Counted from the stretch's first letter, positions 1-10,120 are shown. The stretch: 64,000 bases of DNA from Nocardia concava NBRC 100430 (GCF_000308815.1 NZ_BAFX01000061.1:1-64000); one strand, 5' to 3'. Numbers and translations are program-made. Notes: generated from the letters alone by a model not told the origin.

Positions 1-115
1 GCTGGCCCCGGCCGCGGCGTCCTTGGACATGTTCGCCGACTACACGCACCGCGGGCGCAGCTTCGCGGCCGCCGTGCAGGCCCTGGACGAGAAGGACATC
101 GGGAGATCCGAATGA
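1..115 (+). CDS. murD: UDP-N-acetylmuramoyl-L-alanine--D-glutamate ligase, C-terminal end (partial)
   Basis: Only the last 37 codons or so are inside the window; the gene enters from the left. The tail reads LAPAAASLDMFADYTHRG and ends in DEKDIGRSE, with TGA at 113-115. The motif D-x-F-x-D-Y-x-x-R-G is the typical C-terminal signature of MurD, the cytoplasmic enzyme that adds D-glutamate to UDP-MurNAc-L-Ala. The stop overlaps the ATG of ftsW (ATGA), the usual coupling in the actinobacterial dcw cluster. The identification rests on this short tail plus its position directly before ftsW. Confidence 0.85.
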   Translation, partial: LAPAAASLDMFADYTHRGRSFAAAVQALDEKDIGRSE

Positions 116-1689
116 CAGCGGCGGCGCCGCGGCAAGCCACGGGTGCGACGCCGGGGCGGGCAGGGAGCAAGCCCCAGCAGCGTGCGCGAGCCGGATGGTT
201 CGGAGCATGGCTGGCCCGCCCGCTGGCGTCGTTCCACCTCGTCGTCGCCATCGCGGTGCTGTTGACCGTGCTGGGTCTGGTCATGGTGCTCTCGGCCTCC
301 AGCGTCGAGTCCTATGCCGATGGCGGCTCGGCGTATTCGCTGTTCATCCAGCAGGCCATGATGGCGGTCTTCGGCGCGGTGCTGTTCTACATCGCGCTGC
401 GGGTGCCACTGCGGGTGATGCGGCAGCTGTCGTTCCCGGTCTTCGCGCTGTCGCTGGTGCTGCTGGTGCTGGTGCTGATTCCGGGCATCGGCACCGAGGT
501 GCAGGGCTCGCGCCGCTGGTTCGACCTCGGCTTCGTGTCGGTGCAGCCGTCCGAGATCGTGAAAATCACGCTGGTGGTGTGGGGTTCGCACCTGCTGGCT
601 TCCCGGAAGAGCGAAAGGTCCGGGTACAAGGACATTCTCATGCCGCTGGTGCCCGCGGGCCTGCTGGTCTGTTTCCTGGTCGTGCTGGAACCGAACCTGT
701 CCACCACGATCGCGCTGGGCATCGTGCTCACCTCGCTGCTGTGGTTCGGCGGGCTGCCGCTGCGCATGTTCGTCACCATCGCGGTGTCCGGCGGCGTCGC
801 GGCGGCCATCCTGGCGCTGTCGGCCGGGTACCGGTCCGACCGCATGCGCGCCTTCTTCAGTCCGGGCTCGGATCCGCAGGGCATCGGCTATCAGGCCCGG
901 CAGGCCATGTACTCGCTGGCCGACGGCGGCATCTGGGGCCGCGGGCTCGGGCAGTCGCGGGCCAAGTGGAGCTATCTGCCCAACGCGCACAACGACTTCA
1001 TCTTCGCCATCATCGGCGAGGAGCTCGGCTTCCTCGGCTGTGCCCTGGTGCTGGGGCTCTTCGCGCTGTTCGTCTACACCGGCCTGCGCATCGCGACCCG
1101 CTCGGTGGATCCGTTCATTCGTTTGCTGACCGCCTCGGCCACCACCTGGATCACCGGGCAGGCCTTGATCAATGTCGGCTATGTCGTGGGTTTGCTGCCG
1201 GTGACCGGTCTGCAGCTGCCGCTGGTGTCGGCGGGCGGTTCCTCGCTGGCCATCACCCTGCTCATGTTCGGCATCATCGCCAATGCCGCCCGGCACGAAC
1301 CCGAGGCCGTGGCCGCGTTGCACGCCGGAGGCGACGGTCGCTTCAGCCGCCTGCTGCGACTGCCCAAGCCCGAAATGTATTCGCCCACACGGGCGCGCGC
1401 CGCCCGCGAGAAGTCCAAGGCCGCCCGCGCCCGGTCCCAGGCGAAGGCCAAGGTCAAGCCGAGCCCGCCCAAGCGCGCGCTACCATCGGGCCGTGGACGG
1501 GGCGGGTCGGAACCGGCCTCGCGCCGCTCGATAGATTCGGATTCGGCCCGGCGCACCAGCCGCTCGGCGGCGGACGACAATCGGGCTAAGGGGCGCAGCA
1601 GCCGATCCACGGAATCGTGGCGCGGCACCCGCGCCTGGGAACCCAACTATCCGATGAAACACGCGAGGGAACGGGGTAATTCGAGGTGA
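112..1689 (+). CDS. ftsW: SEDS-family peptidoglycan glycosyltransferase FtsW
   Basis: A 525-residue polytopic membrane protein of the FtsW/RodA/SpoVE (SEDS) family, which polymerises lipid II at the division septum together with a class B PBP. A basic cytoplasmic N-terminus of about 45 residues is followed by roughly ten hydrophobic segments to about residue 395. SEDS features include [20 protein letters not shown], the [19 protein letters not shown] loop and a C-terminal PLVSAGGSS motif. The tail of about 125 residues is Arg/Ser/Lys-rich; a long tail is known in mycobacterial FtsW, where it contacts FtsZ. The ATG overlaps the murD stop, and its TGA overlaps the GTG of murC. No murG lies between ftsW and murC. 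Confidence 0.95.
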   Translation: MTAAAPRQATGATPGRAGSKPQQRARAGWFGAWLARPLASFHLVVAIAVLLTVLGLVMVLSASSVESYADGGSAYSLFIQQAMMAVFGAVLFYIALRVPLRVMRQLSFPVFALSLVLLVLVLIPGIGTEVQGSRRWFDLGFVSVQPSEIVKITLVVWGSHLLASRKSERSGYKDILMPLVPAGLLVCFLVVLEPNLSTTIALGIVLTSLLWFGGLPLRMFVTIAVSGGVAAAILALSAGYRSDRMRAFFSPGSDPQGIGYQARQAMYSLADGGIWGRGLGQSRAKWSYLPNAHNDFIFAIIGEELGFLGCALVLGLFALFVYTGLRIATRSVDPFIRLLTASATTWITGQALINVGYVVGLLPVTGLQLPLVSAGGSSLAITLLMFGIIANAARHEPEAVAALHAGGDGRFSRLLRLPKPEMYSPTRARAAREKSKAARARSQAKAKVKPSPPKRALPSGRGRGGSEPASRRSIDSDSARRTSRSAADDNRAKGRSSRSTESWRGTRAWEPNYPMKHARERGNSR

Positions 1690-3227
1690 CAGTGGAGCGG
1701 CCGGACAGCGAAGCGGCTACCGCGACCGAGCCGATCGCAGGAGAGCACACCGATTTACCCGAACACCTGCGGCGTGTGCACATGATCGGCATCGGTGGTG
1801 CCGGTATGTCCGGAATCGCCCGAATTCTCTTGTCGCGCGGGGGCATGGTGTCCGGTTCGGACGCCAAGGAGAGCCGCGGCGTGCTGGCCCTGCGGGCGCG
1901 CGGGGCCGAGGTGCGCATCGGGCACGACGCCAGCGCGTTGGACCTGCTGCCCGGCGGACCCACCGCCGTGGTCACCACCTACGCCGCCATCCCCAAGACC
2001 AATCCCGAACTGGTGGAGGCGCACAAGCGCGGCGTGCCCGTGCTGCTGCGCCCCGCCGTGCTCGCCTCGCTGATGCAGGGCCACAAGACGCTGCTGGTGT
2101 CGGGCACGCACGGTAAGACCTCGACCACCTCCATGCTCGTGGTCGCCTTGCAGCACTGCGGATTCGACCCGTCCTTCGCCGTCGGCGGCGAGCTCAACGA
2201 GGCGGGCACCAATGCCCACCACGGCACCGGCGGCATCTTCGTGGCCGAGGCCGACGAGAGCGACGGGTCGCTGCTGCAGTACGCGCCGGATGTCGCGGTG
2301 GTGACCAATATCGAGTCCGATCACCTGGACTACTTCGGCACGGACGAGGCCTACGTTCAGGTCTTCGACGACTTCGTGGACCGGCTCGAACCGGGCGGTC
2401 GCCTGGTGGTGTGCCTGGACGATCCGGGTTCGCTCGGGCTGGCCCAGCGTTCGGCGGCCAAGTTGAAGGACGATCCGCGCGGCATCCAGGTGATCGGTTA
2501 CGGCTCCGGCGATTTCGAAGGCTCCGGCGTTCCGGTCGGCGCGCACCTGCTGTCGTTCGAACCCCGAGATGTCGGCGGCGTGGCCGTCTTCCAGCTCTCC
2601 GACGAGGCCGCCCCGCGCACCCTGCGCCTGTCGGTGCCCGGCCGCCACATGGCCCTCAACGCGCTCGGCGCGCTGCTGGCCGCCCGCGCCACCGGTGCCG
2701 ATATGGGCGAAATCATCCAGGGCCTCGAAGGTTTCGGGGGAGTGCACCGCCGCTTCCAGCTCACCGGGCGCGAGAACGGCGTGCGCGTCTTCGACGACTA
2801 TGCCCACCATCCGACCGAGGTGCGCGCGGTGCTCTCGGCCGCCGCCGAACTGGTCGCCCAGGAGGCCCGCGACGGCGCGCGCTCGCGCCCGGGCCGGGTG
2901 ATCGTGGTGTTCCAGCCCCACTTGTACAGCCGCACCGCCACTTTCGCGACCGAGTTCGGCGAGGCGCTCTCGCTGGCCGACGAGGTCGTCGTGCTCGACG
3001 TGTACGGCGCCCGCGAGGAGCCGCTGCCCGGCGTGAACGGCGCGCTGGTGGCCAACGCGGTCACCAAACCCGTGCACTACCAGCCGGATATGTCCCGGGT
3101 CGGCAAGCAGGTCGGCGCGCTGGCGCGGCCCGGCGACGTGGTGATCACCATGGGCGCCGGCGATGTGACCATGCTGGGCGGCCAGATCCTGGACGGGCTG
3201 CGCGCCCGGCCCAGCCACGGGCGGTGA
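1686..3227 (+). CDS. murC: UDP-N-acetylmuramate--L-alanine ligase
   Basis: A 513-residue cytoplasmic Mur ligase that adds L-alanine to UDP-MurNAc using ATP. The N-terminal Rossmann-like motif [12 protein letters not shown] is at about residues 32-43. The Mur-ligase ATP-binding loop [12 protein letters not shown] follows at about 140, then the central-domain segment [10 protein letters not shown]. The C-terminal domain contains [12 protein letters not shown]. The start is GTG at 1686, overlapping the ftsW stop as GTGA, which implies translational coupling. In most actinobacteria the gene directly upstream is murG, so this junction is unusual. Confidence 0.96.
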   Translation: MTVERPDSEAATATEPIAGEHTDLPEHLRRVHMIGIGGAGMSGIARILLSRGGMVSGSDAKESRGVLALRARGAEVRIGHDASALDLLPGGPTAVVTTYAAIPKTNPELVEAHKRGVPVLLRPAVLASLMQGHKTLLVSGTHGKTSTTSMLVVALQHCGFDPSFAVGGELNEAGTNAHHGTGGIFVAEADESDGSLLQYAPDVAVVTNIESDHLDYFGTDEAYVQVFDDFVDRLEPGGRLVVCLDDPGSLGLAQRSAAKLKDDPRGIQVIGYGSGDFEGSGVPVGAHLLSFEPRDVGGVAVFQLSDEAAPRTLRLSVPGRHMALNALGALLAARATGADMGEIIQGLEGFGGVHRRFQLTGRENGVRVFDDYAHHPTEVRAVLSAAAELVAQEARDGARSRPGRVIVVFQPHLYSRTATFATEFGEALSLADEVVVLDVYGAREEPLPGVNGALVANAVTKPVHYQPDMSRVGKQVGALARPGDVVITMGAGDVTMLGGQILDGLRARPSHGR

Positions 3228-3233
3228 GCGCCC

Positions 3234-4070
3234 ATGACCTCGGGTGGATCGCCGCCGACGACAACGGATGCGGCCGAAGACGATTGGGACGAGGCCGATC
3301 CGGCCGAAACCGATGAGCCGGAGGAGGCCGCCGAGAGCGCCGCGGCCCGCCGCGCGCGCCTGCGCCGCGGTCGTGTCCGCGAGGAATCCCGGTTTCTGAG
3401 CGCCTGGCGCTCCCGCAAGGTCCGCTTCGGCGTGCTCGCGGGAGTGGTGGCCCTGATCGCGCTGGGACTGGTCGCCTGGTTCACGCCGCTGCTGGCGGTC
3501 CGCGCGGTCCGCGTCGACGGCCTGAGCGCCATTCCGGAGCAACAGGTTCTGGACGTGCTCCAGGTGCCCGACGGCTCCATGCTGCGCCTGGACACCGATG
3601 CCCTGGCCGAGAAGGTCTCCCGGCTACCCAAGGTGCGCTCGGCCCGCGTGCAGCGGGTGTTCCCTTCGACGGTCCGCGTGACGGTCGTCGAACGCACCCC
3701 GGTGCTCTACTTCGACAGCCCCGATGGGACACACCTGCTCGATTGCGACAGCGTGGAATTCGCGATCGAGCCGCCGGGACCCGGAGTGCCCAAACTCATT
3801 ACCGACCATCCGGGCGGTTCGGATCCGGCGACGAAGGCCGCCGTCGCGGTCATGGCCGCCATTCCGGTTCCGCTGCGCGATCAGGTGGGGGTGGGAGCGG
3901 TTGTGGCCCGCTCGGTTTCGGATATTGCCCTGGAGTTGCGTGACGGGCGTACCGTGCTCTGGGGAGGGACCGTGGATTCGCCGCGCAAGGCGGCGGTGGT
4001 CGGACCCCTGCTTTCCCAGCCGGGCAAGGTATTCGATGTTTCGAGTCCGAATCTGGTCACGGTAAAGTGA
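3234..4070 (+). CDS. ftsQ: Cell division protein FtsQ (DivIB)
   Basis: A 278-residue bitopic membrane protein of the divisome, linking FtsB/FtsL to the septal machinery. The first 60 residues are cytoplasmic: an acidic Pro/Glu/Asp-rich part, then an Arg-rich patch. One transmembrane helix lies at about 66-86. A POTRA domain follows at about 88-155 (VRAVRVDGLSAIPEQQVLDV...), then the FtsQ domain with VRVTVVERTPVLYF. It starts 6 nt after the murC stop, so it belongs to the same operon. Length and topology are normal for the family. Confidence 0.93.
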   Translation: MTSGGSPPTTTDAAEDDWDEADPAETDEPEEAAESAAARRARLRRGRVREESRFLSAWRSRKVRFGVLAGVVALIALGLVAWFTPLLAVRAVRVDGLSAIPEQQVLDVLQVPDGSMLRLDTDALAEKVSRLPKVRSARVQRVFPSTVRVTVVERTPVLYFDSPDGTHLLDCDSVEFAIEPPGPGVPKLITDHPGGSDPATKAAVAVMAAIPVPLRDQVGVGAVVARSVSDIALELRDGRTVLWGGTVDSPRKAAVVGPLLSQPGKVFDVSSPNLVTVK

Positions 4071-4386
4071 GCGATACCTATTGGGCCGCCGAAATTTTCG
4101 GTGGTTTGCCGGAAGGGCACCGTCGGTTCCGATCCAGGACCGGAGGGTAACCGTCCACGATACGATGCTCATGTGGGTCGGACGAGGCGAATCACACAAG
4201 ATTCTGACACTCGTTTCGGCGCGCCTGCGCGAGTAACGGGGTGGCTGCGAATACCGTTCCGCACCAGGTACTTGACATAACGCTGAAGCTGTGGTTGAGG
4301 GTTTATCGGACCGAGACCATTCGCCCGGCATATGGCGAGTAACCGAAGACGACAAGCTGTTTCAGATCGAAGGAAGGCGAGAGCCC
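4071..4386 (+). promoter_or_regulatory. ftsQ-ftsZ intergenic region with a candidate ftsZ promoter
   Basis: This 316-base gap lies between ftsQ and the chosen start of ftsZ and holds no convincing gene. A perfect -35-like hexamer TTGACA sits at 4272-4277, but no good -10 hexamer is found at 16-19 bases downstream; the sequence there reads TTGAGG. Independent transcription of ftsZ from the ftsQ-ftsZ gap is common in actinobacteria, so a promoter here is plausible. A GAAGGAAGG-type ribosome-binding site lies just before the ATG at 4387. Confidence 0.4.
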
Positions 4387-5652
4387 ATGACGCCCCCGCA
4401 CAACTACCTTGCTGTGATCAAGGTCGTCGGTATCGGCGGCGGCGGCGTGAATGCCGTCAACCGGATGATCGAACAGGGACTCAAGGGAGTCGAGTTCATC
4501 GCGGTCAACACCGACGCGCAGGCTCTGCTGATGTCCGATGCCGACGTCAAGCTCGATGTCGGCCGTGAACTGACCCGCGGCCTCGGCGCCGGTGCGGACC
4601 CGGAGGTCGGCCGCAAGGCCGCCGAGGACCACAAGGACGAGATCGAGGAAGTCCTCAAGGGCGCGGACATGGTCTTCGTGACCGCGGGCGAGGGCGGCGG
4701 CACCGGCACCGGTGGCGCCCCGGTCGTGGCGTCCATCGCGCGCAAGCTCGGCGCGCTCACCATCGGCGTTGTGACGCGGCCGTTCTCGTTCGAGGGCAAG
4801 CGCCGCAGCAACCAGGCCGAGGCGGGCATCCAGGCCCTGCGCGAGTCCTGCGACACCCTCATCGTCATCCCCAACGACCGGCTGCTGCAGCTGGGCGACG
4901 CGGCCGTCTCGCTGATGGACGCCTTCCGTTCGGCGGATGAGGTGCTGCTCAACGGTGTTCAGGGCATCACCGACCTGATCACCACCCCGGGTCTGATCAA
5001 CGTCGACTTCGCGGACGTCAAGTCGGTCATGTCCGGTGCGGGCTCGGCCCTGATGGGCATCGGTTCCGCGCGCGGTGAGGGCCGATCGGTCAAGGCCGCC
5101 GAGGCGGCGATCAATTCGCCGCTGCTGGAAGCCTCCATGGATGGCGCGCACGGCGTGCTGCTCTCCATCGCCGGCGGCTCCGATCTCGGTCTGTTCGAGA
5201 TCAACGAGGCCGCCTCGCTGGTGCAGGAGGCCGCGCACATCGAGGCCAACATCATCTTCGGTACGGTCATCGACGACTCCCTCGGCGACGAGGTCCGGGT
5301 CACGGTGATCGCCGCCGGCTTCGACGGCAGCGGGCCCTCCCGCCGCATCGAACCCGCCGTGAGCCGCTTCAGCTCCACGGCCAGCTCCACCGCCTCGGCC
5401 TCGGCCGGATCGGTAAGCCGCAGCAGCGAATACGCCCCGGCCCGCGCCGCCGAACCGGCCCGCCCGGCCGAACCGGCCCCCGCCCCGGCTCCCGCGCCCG
5501 CCCCGGTCGCCGAACGCGGCCCGGCCCCGTCCTACAGCGCCCCGCGCCCGACCTCGGTCGACCCGACCATCGGCGGCAACAACCGCGGCCACATCCAGCC
5601 CCCGGACGCCGATGACGACGACGTCGACGTCCCGTCCTTCATGCGCCGCTAA
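4387..5652 (+). CDS. ftsZ: Cell division GTPase FtsZ
   Basis: A 421-residue tubulin homologue that polymerises into the Z ring. The nucleotide-binding loop [12 protein letters not shown] is near residue 20, the tubulin signature [13 protein letters not shown] near 105, and the T7 loop region [11 protein letters not shown] near 205. The globular core ends near residue 315. A Pro/Ala/Arg-rich disordered linker follows, ending in the conserved C-terminal peptide [11 protein letters not shown] used by partners such as SepF. The ATG at 4387 was chosen because the upstream GTG at 4291 would add 32 non-conserved residues, while the [15 protein letters not shown] start is typical and has a strong RBS. 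Confidence 0.97.
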   Translation: MTPPHNYLAVIKVVGIGGGGVNAVNRMIEQGLKGVEFIAVNTDAQALLMSDADVKLDVGRELTRGLGAGADPEVGRKAAEDHKDEIEEVLKGADMVFVTAGEGGGTGTGGAPVVASIARKLGALTIGVVTRPFSFEGKRRSNQAEAGIQALRESCDTLIVIPNDRLLQLGDAAVSLMDAFRSADEVLLNGVQGITDLITTPGLINVDFADVKSVMSGAGSALMGIGSARGEGRSVKAAEAAINSPLLEASMDGAHGVLLSIAGGSDLGLFEINEAASLVQEAAHIEANIIFGTVIDDSLGDEVRVTVIAAGFDGSGPSRRIEPAVSRFSSTASSTASASAGSVSRSSEYAPARAAEPARPAEPAPAPAPAPAPVAERGPAPSYSAPRPTSVDPTIGGNNRGHIQPPDADDDDVDVPSFMRR

Positions 5653-5682
5653 CCCCAAGCGCCGCCGAGGATTTCGATCCGG

Positions 5683-5715
5683 ACGCGCCCGTCCCGCTCA
5701 CCGGGACGGGCGCGT
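5683..5715 (+). terminator. Hairpin terminator after ftsZ
   Basis: Two perfectly complementary 14-base arms, ACGCGCCCGTCCCG (5683-5696) and CGGGACGGGCGCGT (5702-5715), enclose a 5-base loop. The hairpin starts 31 bases after the ftsZ stop. No T-run follows, as is usual in high-GC actinobacteria, so strong termination is inferred, not shown. Confidence 0.65.
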
Positions 5716-5774
5716 TCGCGTATCCGGGTGTGGTGTGGGACCGATCTCCCCGGTGAGTGCGAGGTTGCCGGGGA

Positions 5775-6536
5775 ATGGCTACTACCCTCGGAGGCATGAC
5801 TTCAGCCGCACCTGTTTTCCGGACCAGACGCGTGGTGACCACCCGGGCGGGTGGGTTCTCGCAAGCGCCCTACGACTCGTTCAATCTGGGCGATCACGTG
5901 GGCGATGATCCGGAGGCGGTGCGGCGCAATCGGGTTCGGCTCGCGGAGAACATCGGGCTGGCGCCGGAGCAGCTGGTCTGGATGGAACAGATCCACGGGC
6001 GGAACGTCGAGATCGTGGATGGGCCGCAGAGTGAGCCGGTGCCCGCCACGGATGCGCTGGTGACCACGCGGCGGGATCTGGCGCTGGTGGTGCTGACCGC
6101 CGACTGCGTGCCGATCCTGCTGTCCGACGACGAGGCCGGGGTCATCGCGGCCGTGCATGCCGGGCGGATCGGGGCGCGCATCGGGATCGTGCCGCGGGTG
6201 CTCGAGGCCATGGCATCGCTGGGTGCGAAGCCCGAGCGCATCGGCGCGTTCCTCGGACCGGCGGCCAGCGGTCGCCAGTACGAGGTGCCCGCCGCCATGC
6301 GCGCCGATGTCGAGGCGCATCTGCCGGGCAGCGCGACCACCACGGCCAAGGGCACGCCGGGCCTGGATCTGCGCGCGGGCATCCGCCGGCAGCTGGAATC
6401 GGCGGGTGTGGGCGCGGTCGCGATGGACCCGCGGTGCACTATCGAGGACAAGACGCTGTTCTCACACCGCCGCGGCGCGCCGACGGGCCGACTCGCCGGT
6501 GTGATTTGGATGTCATCCGAGGGAGTTTCAGAATGA
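5775..6536 (+). CDS. pgeF: Laccase-domain purine nucleoside phosphorylase / polyphenol oxidase family protein (YfiH/PgeF)
   Basis: A 253-residue cytoplasmic protein of the YfiH/YlmD family, which carries metal-dependent purine nucleoside phosphorylase/adenosine deaminase activity and has been linked to peptidoglycan quality control in E. coli. Family motifs are present: FRTRRVVTTRAGGFS, the NLGDHVGDDPEAV segment, WMEQIHGRNV, the metal-ligand ADCVPILL and VHAGRIGARIGI. In many homologues the last motif is HAGW; here it is HAGR. Candidate starts are ATG 5775 (weak GAGG upstream) and ATG 5796, which has GGAGG only 1 base before it; 5775 is preferred. The position between ftsZ and yggS is the conserved one. 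Confidence 0.88.
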   Translation: MATTLGGMTSAAPVFRTRRVVTTRAGGFSQAPYDSFNLGDHVGDDPEAVRRNRVRLAENIGLAPEQLVWMEQIHGRNVEIVDGPQSEPVPATDALVTTRRDLALVVLTADCVPILLSDDEAGVIAAVHAGRIGARIGIVPRVLEAMASLGAKPERIGAFLGPAASGRQYEVPAAMRADVEAHLPGSATTTAKGTPGLDLRAGIRRQLESAGVGAVAMDPRCTIEDKTLFSHRRGAPTGRLAGVIWMSSEGVSE

Positions 6537-7306
6537 CCGAAAGTTTTACCGCCGCAAAGGGATCCGATGCGACGGAGGTCACGCCCGACGCGGGGCGCGC
6601 CGCGGAGCTGAAAACCTCGCTCGCAGCGCTCATCGAGCGAATCGACGCAGCGTGCCGGGCCGCGGGCCGCGATTCGGGCTCGGTCCGGCTGCTCCCGGTC
6701 ACCAAGTTCTTCCCCGCCTCGGATATCGAGATCCTCTATAACCTGGGCCGCCGCGAGTTCGGCGAGTCCCGCGAACAGGAGGCCGCGGGCAAGGTGGCGC
6801 AGCTGAGCCACCTGTCCCAGGTGCGCTGGGAGTTCATCGGGCGACTGCAGCGAAACAAGGCGAAATCCGTTGCACGCTGGGCCGATACCGTCTACTCGGT
6901 GGACAGCGACCGGCTCGCCGACGCCCTCGACGCGGGCGCGCGGGCCGCCCTGGACGACGGTGACCGTAAGACCCCCTTGCGCGTCTTGCTGCAGGTCTCT
7001 CTCGACGCCGATCCCGAGCGCGGCGGTGTCCGTGACGCCGCGCTGCACGCGCTCGCCGATCGTGTCGCGGCCTCCGAATCTCTGCAGCTCGCGGGCCTGA
7101 TGGCGATCCCGCCGCTGGATGCCGACCCCGATGCCGCCTTCGAGCAACTTGCCCGCATCCACGCCTCATTAACGACCGACCACCCCGAAGCTATAGAGCT
7201 GTCGGCGGGCATGTCCGGCGACTTGGAGTCGGCCGTCCGCCACGGATCGACGTGCGTGCGTGTCGGTACTGCGCTGATGGGCGCGCGACCGATAACCTCG
7301 GCGTAG
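6533..7306 (+). CDS. yggS: YggS family pyridoxal-phosphate homeostasis protein
   Basis: A 257-residue protein of the YggS/PROSC family, a single-domain TIM-barrel PLP carrier without known catalytic activity. Signature parts are [15 protein letters not shown], containing the PLP lysine in [32 protein letters not shown]; and the C-terminal [29 protein letters not shown]. The ATG at 6533 overlaps the pgeF stop (ATGA) and follows GAGGGAG. The N-terminus is extended by about 25 residues compared with E. coli YggS, as is frequent in actinobacteria. Confidence 0.93.
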   Translation: MTESFTAAKGSDATEVTPDAGRAAELKTSLAALIERIDAACRAAGRDSGSVRLLPVTKFFPASDIEILYNLGRREFGESREQEAAGKVAQLSHLSQVRWEFIGRLQRNKAKSVARWADTVYSVDSDRLADALDAGARAALDDGDRKTPLRVLLQVSLDADPERGGVRDAALHALADRVAASESLQLAGLMAIPPLDADPDAAFEQLARIHASLTTDHPEAIELSAGMSGDLESAVRHGSTCVRVGTALMGARPITSA

Positions 7307-7410
7307 CAAAGAAACCTCATCAGTCACATTTGAAACATATGCTTGGTGGCAGACGAGGGCTGAGCAGGACAACACCCCAGGCCAACCGGGGCCGAAGGAA
7401 GGTCGACCAG

Positions 7411-8205
7411 ATGAGCACGCTGCATAAGTTCAAGGCGTACTTCGGCATGGTTCCGCTCGAGGATTACGAAGACGACTACGTCGACGATCGCGGCGCCACC
7501 CGGAGCGCCGACGAGCGCGGTCAGCGTCGTTCCCGGTCCTACGTCGAACGCGAGCGCGACTACGACCGATACGGCGAGGACCGCTACGACGACGAGCCCG
7601 CCTACGAGCCGTCGTACAAGGCGCCCTACAAGCCGGCCGGTTACGCTCCCGTCTCCCGTCGCGACGACTACGCCGACGAGGTGCGCGAGCGCGACCGCTA
7701 CGACGCCGACGACCGCTACGAGCCGTCGCGTCGTCCCACCCGCATCGACACCGCCCCGTCCAGCCGCACCCGGTCCATGGGCGGCAACGCGCCCATGGTG
7801 CGCGGCAGCACCCGCGGCGCGCTCGCGATGGATACCGACGCGGAGCGTCGCATTGAGGAGCTGCGGGAGCAGGAGCGCCGGATCGAGGCCGCCCGCCGTC
7901 CGCAGATCTTCGAGGACGGAGGCACCTTGTCCAAGATCACCACGCTGCGCCCGCGCACCTACGCGGAGGCCGCCATCATCGGTGAGCGCTTCCGCGACGG
8001 CACCCCGGTGATCATGGATCTGGTCGAGATGAGCAACTCCGACGCCCGCCGCCTGGTGGACTTCGCCGCGGGACTCGCCTTCGCCCTGCGTGGTTCGTTC
8101 GACAAGGTGGCCACCAAGGTCTTCCTGCTGTCACCCGCCGACGTGGACGTCTCCGCCGAGGAGCGCCGCCGGATCGCGGAAAACGGCTTCTACAACCAGA
8201 AGTGA
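7411..8205 (+). CDS. sepF: Cell division protein SepF
   Basis: A 264-residue FtsZ membrane anchor. The N-terminal [22 protein letters not shown] gives an amphipathic membrane-targeting helix. An unusually long disordered linker follows at about residues 18-135, very rich in Tyr, Asp, Arg and Glu. The conserved SepF core begins near residue 168 with [22 protein letters not shown] and continues with [29 protein letters not shown], ending in [20 protein letters not shown]. The ATG at 7411 follows GAAGGAAGG by 8 bases; a longer open frame from 7252 is not used. This protein is essential for division in actinobacteria, which lack FtsA. Confidence 0.95.
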   Translation: MSTLHKFKAYFGMVPLEDYEDDYVDDRGATRSADERGQRRSRSYVERERDYDRYGEDRYDDEPAYEPSYKAPYKPAGYAPVSRRDDYADEVRERDRYDADDRYEPSRRPTRIDTAPSSRTRSMGGNAPMVRGSTRGALAMDTDAERRIEELREQERRIEAARRPQIFEDGGTLSKITTLRPRTYAEAAIIGERFRDGTPVIMDLVEMSNSDARRLVDFAAGLAFALRGSFDKVATKVFLLSPADVDVSAEERRRIAENGFYNQK

Positions 8206-8550
8206 GTGGCCCAACTCTCGGGAACTCTCAGGGGCTGCGCCCCTGAAACCCCTGGGGAGGGGTTGGGCCCCGCTCGTGCGGGCGGTAGCGGTCAGTGTCG
8301 CCGGTGAGCGGCAGAAGTTCAAAGCTTAACGGCAGCAACGAATTGCGCCGCGTATACGGGGGTTGCGAAATAGTCGCGGGGGAATCGCGGGGGAGTCTTG
8401 TGCCCGAGTTGTCGGGTATCCGGGTGCCACGAGGTGTGTCAGTGCGCCGTCGCGGTCATCAACATGAGTTATGTGGCAGCAGTACAGCTGTGACCGGCGC
8501 GATCAGTGTTTCTATTTTGCTGATCATGGATTCTGAGGCAGAGTGGTGCG
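8206..8550. other. sepF-yggT intergenic region with a GC-rich hairpin
   Basis: This 345-base gap holds no supported gene; a long open frame starting at 8295 is a shadow of yggT. Two adjacent inverted repeats follow the sepF stop. The first is a 7-bp stem with a 3-base loop (8229-8245, CAGGGGC-TGC-GCCCCTG). The second is ACCCC-N6-GGGGT at 8248-8263. Such GGGGCTGCGCCCC elements recur in high-GC actinobacterial genomes and may terminate sepF transcription. The rest may hold the yggT promoter, but no clear hexamers were found. Confidence 0.5.
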
Positions 8551-8853
8551 GTGGCCCTGTTCCCGGTGCTGAACCTACTGCTGTTCCTCTTCTGGCTGCT
8601 GCTGATCAGCCGAATCATCGTCGAGTTCATCCGCAGCTTCGCGCGGGACTGGCGGCCGACGGGGTTCGTCGTGATCATCCTGGAGGTGATCTTCACGATC
8701 ACCGACCCCCCGGTGAAACTTCTGAGGCGATTGATACCCCCTGTGAATCTTGGGGGAATTCGGCTCGATCTGTCCATTATGGTCCTGCTTTTCATCGTGT
8801 TCCTCTTGATGACGATCACGGGCCAGGCAGGGCAGTCGATAGCTCGGGTGTGA
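8551..8853 (+). CDS. yggT: YggT family integral membrane protein
   Basis: A 100-residue protein with two hydrophobic segments, about 5-22 and 73-92. The YggT signature lies between them: FVVIILEVIFTITDPPVKLLRRLIPP, with the conserved D-P-P and RR-x-I-P-P. The family is conserved next to sepF and divIVA in Gram-positive bacteria and is thought to help morphogenesis, but its biochemical role is not established. The start is GTG at 8551. It sits in the conserved sepF-yggT-wag31 order. Confidence 0.9.
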   Translation: MALFPVLNLLLFLFWLLLISRIIVEFIRSFARDWRPTGFVVIILEVIFTITDPPVKLLRRLIPPVNLGGIRLDLSIMVLLFIVFLLMTITGQAGQSIARV

Positions 8854-8925
8854 CAGAATGGCCGGAAAGAAAGCTTGCCCAGATCTACCGCTAGATCTCC
8901 ATACGAAGCGTGAAGGGATCGTTCC

Positions 8926-9753
8926 ATGCCGCTGACCCCCGCCGATGTTCATAACGTCGCGTTCAGCAAACCGCCGATCGGGAAGCGCGGCTACAACGAG
9001 GATGAAGTCGATGCCTTCCTCGACCTGGTCGAGCAGGAGCTCTCACGCCTCATCGAGGAGAACGCTGATCTTCGCCAGCGCGTTGCCGAGCTGGACGCGG
9101 AACTGGCTGACGCCAAGAAGAATCGGGGCCCCGCGGTCCAGCCGGTGAAGGCGCCCGCGCCGGAGCCCATCAAGGCCGCCCCGCCGGTGCCCCCGGCCCC
9201 CATGCCGGCGCCGATCCCGGTCGCCCAGGTCAAGCAGGACGCTCCCTCCGCGGACGCCAATCTGCAGGCCGCCAAGGTGCTTTCGCTGGCTCAGGAGATG
9301 GCCGACCGCCTCACCTCCGACGCCAAGACCGAGGCCGAGCAGTTGCTGGCCAACGCCAGAGCCAACTCGGAGCGACTGGTCAGCGACGCACGGACCCGCT
9401 CCGAGGCCATGATCGCCGACGCCCGCCAGAAGGCCGAGGCCATGCTGTCCGACGCGCAGACCCGTTCGGATTCCCAGCTGCGCCAGGCCAAGGAGAAGGC
9501 CGACGCCCTGCAGGCCGACGCCGAGCGCAAGCACACCGAGATCATGGCCACCATCACCCAGCAGCGCAGCGTGCTGGAGAGCCGCATCGAGCAGCTCAAG
9601 ACCTTCGAGCGCGAATACCGTGTGCGCCTGAAGTCCTACCTGGAATCGCAGCTGGAGGAGCTGGAGAACCGTGGTTCGGCGGTCCCGGTCGATGGCGGCG
9701 AATTCGGCGCGGACGCGTCCGGCAACGGCGCACTCCTCAAGGGCAGCAAGTAA
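8926..9753 (+). CDS. wag31: Polar-growth coiled-coil protein Wag31/DivIVA
   Basis: A 275-residue DivIVA homologue that localises to curved membranes at the poles and recruits the cell-wall elongation machinery. The N-terminal lipid-binding domain [33 protein letters not shown] is canonical. A first coiled coil covers about 32-65, a Pro/Ala-rich linker about 68-105, and a long coiled coil about 110-250 with many repeats of the type SDA-R-x-x-SE. Thr-containing segments near the N-terminal domain are where mycobacterial Wag31 is phosphorylated. A GAAGGGATC RBS precedes the ATG. It is the distal member of the cell-division cluster. Confidence 0.96.
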   Translation: MPLTPADVHNVAFSKPPIGKRGYNEDEVDAFLDLVEQELSRLIEENADLRQRVAELDAELADAKKNRGPAVQPVKAPAPEPIKAAPPVPPAPMPAPIPVAQVKQDAPSADANLQAAKVLSLAQEMADRLTSDAKTEAEQLLANARANSERLVSDARTRSEAMIADARQKAEAMLSDAQTRSDSQLRQAKEKADALQADAERKHTEIMATITQQRSVLESRIEQLKTFEREYRVRLKSYLESQLEELENRGSAVPVDGGEFGADASGNGALLKGSK

Positions 9754-9846
9754 AGTCGGTACTACGGCCAGCGATGCCGTACCGCTCCGGGCCGCTACCC
9801 GGGTGGTCAGGCATCGTCGCCAACCTTTCGAGTCCTCCGATAGCCC

Positions 9847-10086
9847 GTGCTGTCGAAGCCCAAGAAGGGGATGGTGCACTTGCTCGTAGTGACGCTGACG
9901 CTCGCCGCCGTGGGTTTCGGCCTGCTGGTGACCGCACTGACCACCGGTTCGGTGATCTGGGCATGGGGCTGCATCATCGTGTGCGTGATCGGCGCGGTGC
10001 TGTTGCTCGTCAGTGCGTTGTCGCTGCGGACCGAGAACGACGAGGACGCCTCGTCACGACCGGGCGGTAGACACGCGAAACATTGA
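9847..10086 (+). CDS. Small two-helix membrane protein, unknown function
   Basis: A 79-residue protein with a basic start (MLSKPKKGM) and two hydrophobic segments at about 10-30 and 37-58, followed by a hydrophilic tail ending in GGRHAKH. The start is GTG at 9847, 93 bases after wag31. A similarly small membrane protein often lies between wag31 and ileS in Nocardia and Mycobacterium relatives. The family is not recognised and no function is offered. Confidence 0.7.
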   Translation: MLSKPKKGMVHLLVVTLTLAAVGFGLLVTALTTGSVIWAWGCIIVCVIGAVLLLVSALSLRTENDEDASSRPGGRHAKH

Positions 10087-10120
10087 GTTCTGGACACCCG
10101 GAACACCGAGATCTAGCTGT

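Noticed and set aside
1755..3542. Long - strand open frame of 595 codons
   Set aside because: Antisense to murC and the first part of ftsQ.
4291..4386. Extended start for ftsZ
   Set aside because: The extra 32 residues are not conserved, and the ATG at 4387 has the better RBS.
8229..8263. GC-rich hairpin after sepF as a riboswitch
   Set aside because: The short simple stems look like a terminator or a common GC-rich repeat; no aptamer features.
8880..8897. AGATCT-N6-AGATCT in front of wag31 as an operator
   Set aside because: AGATCT is itself palindromic and can occur twice by chance; no regulator is adjacent.
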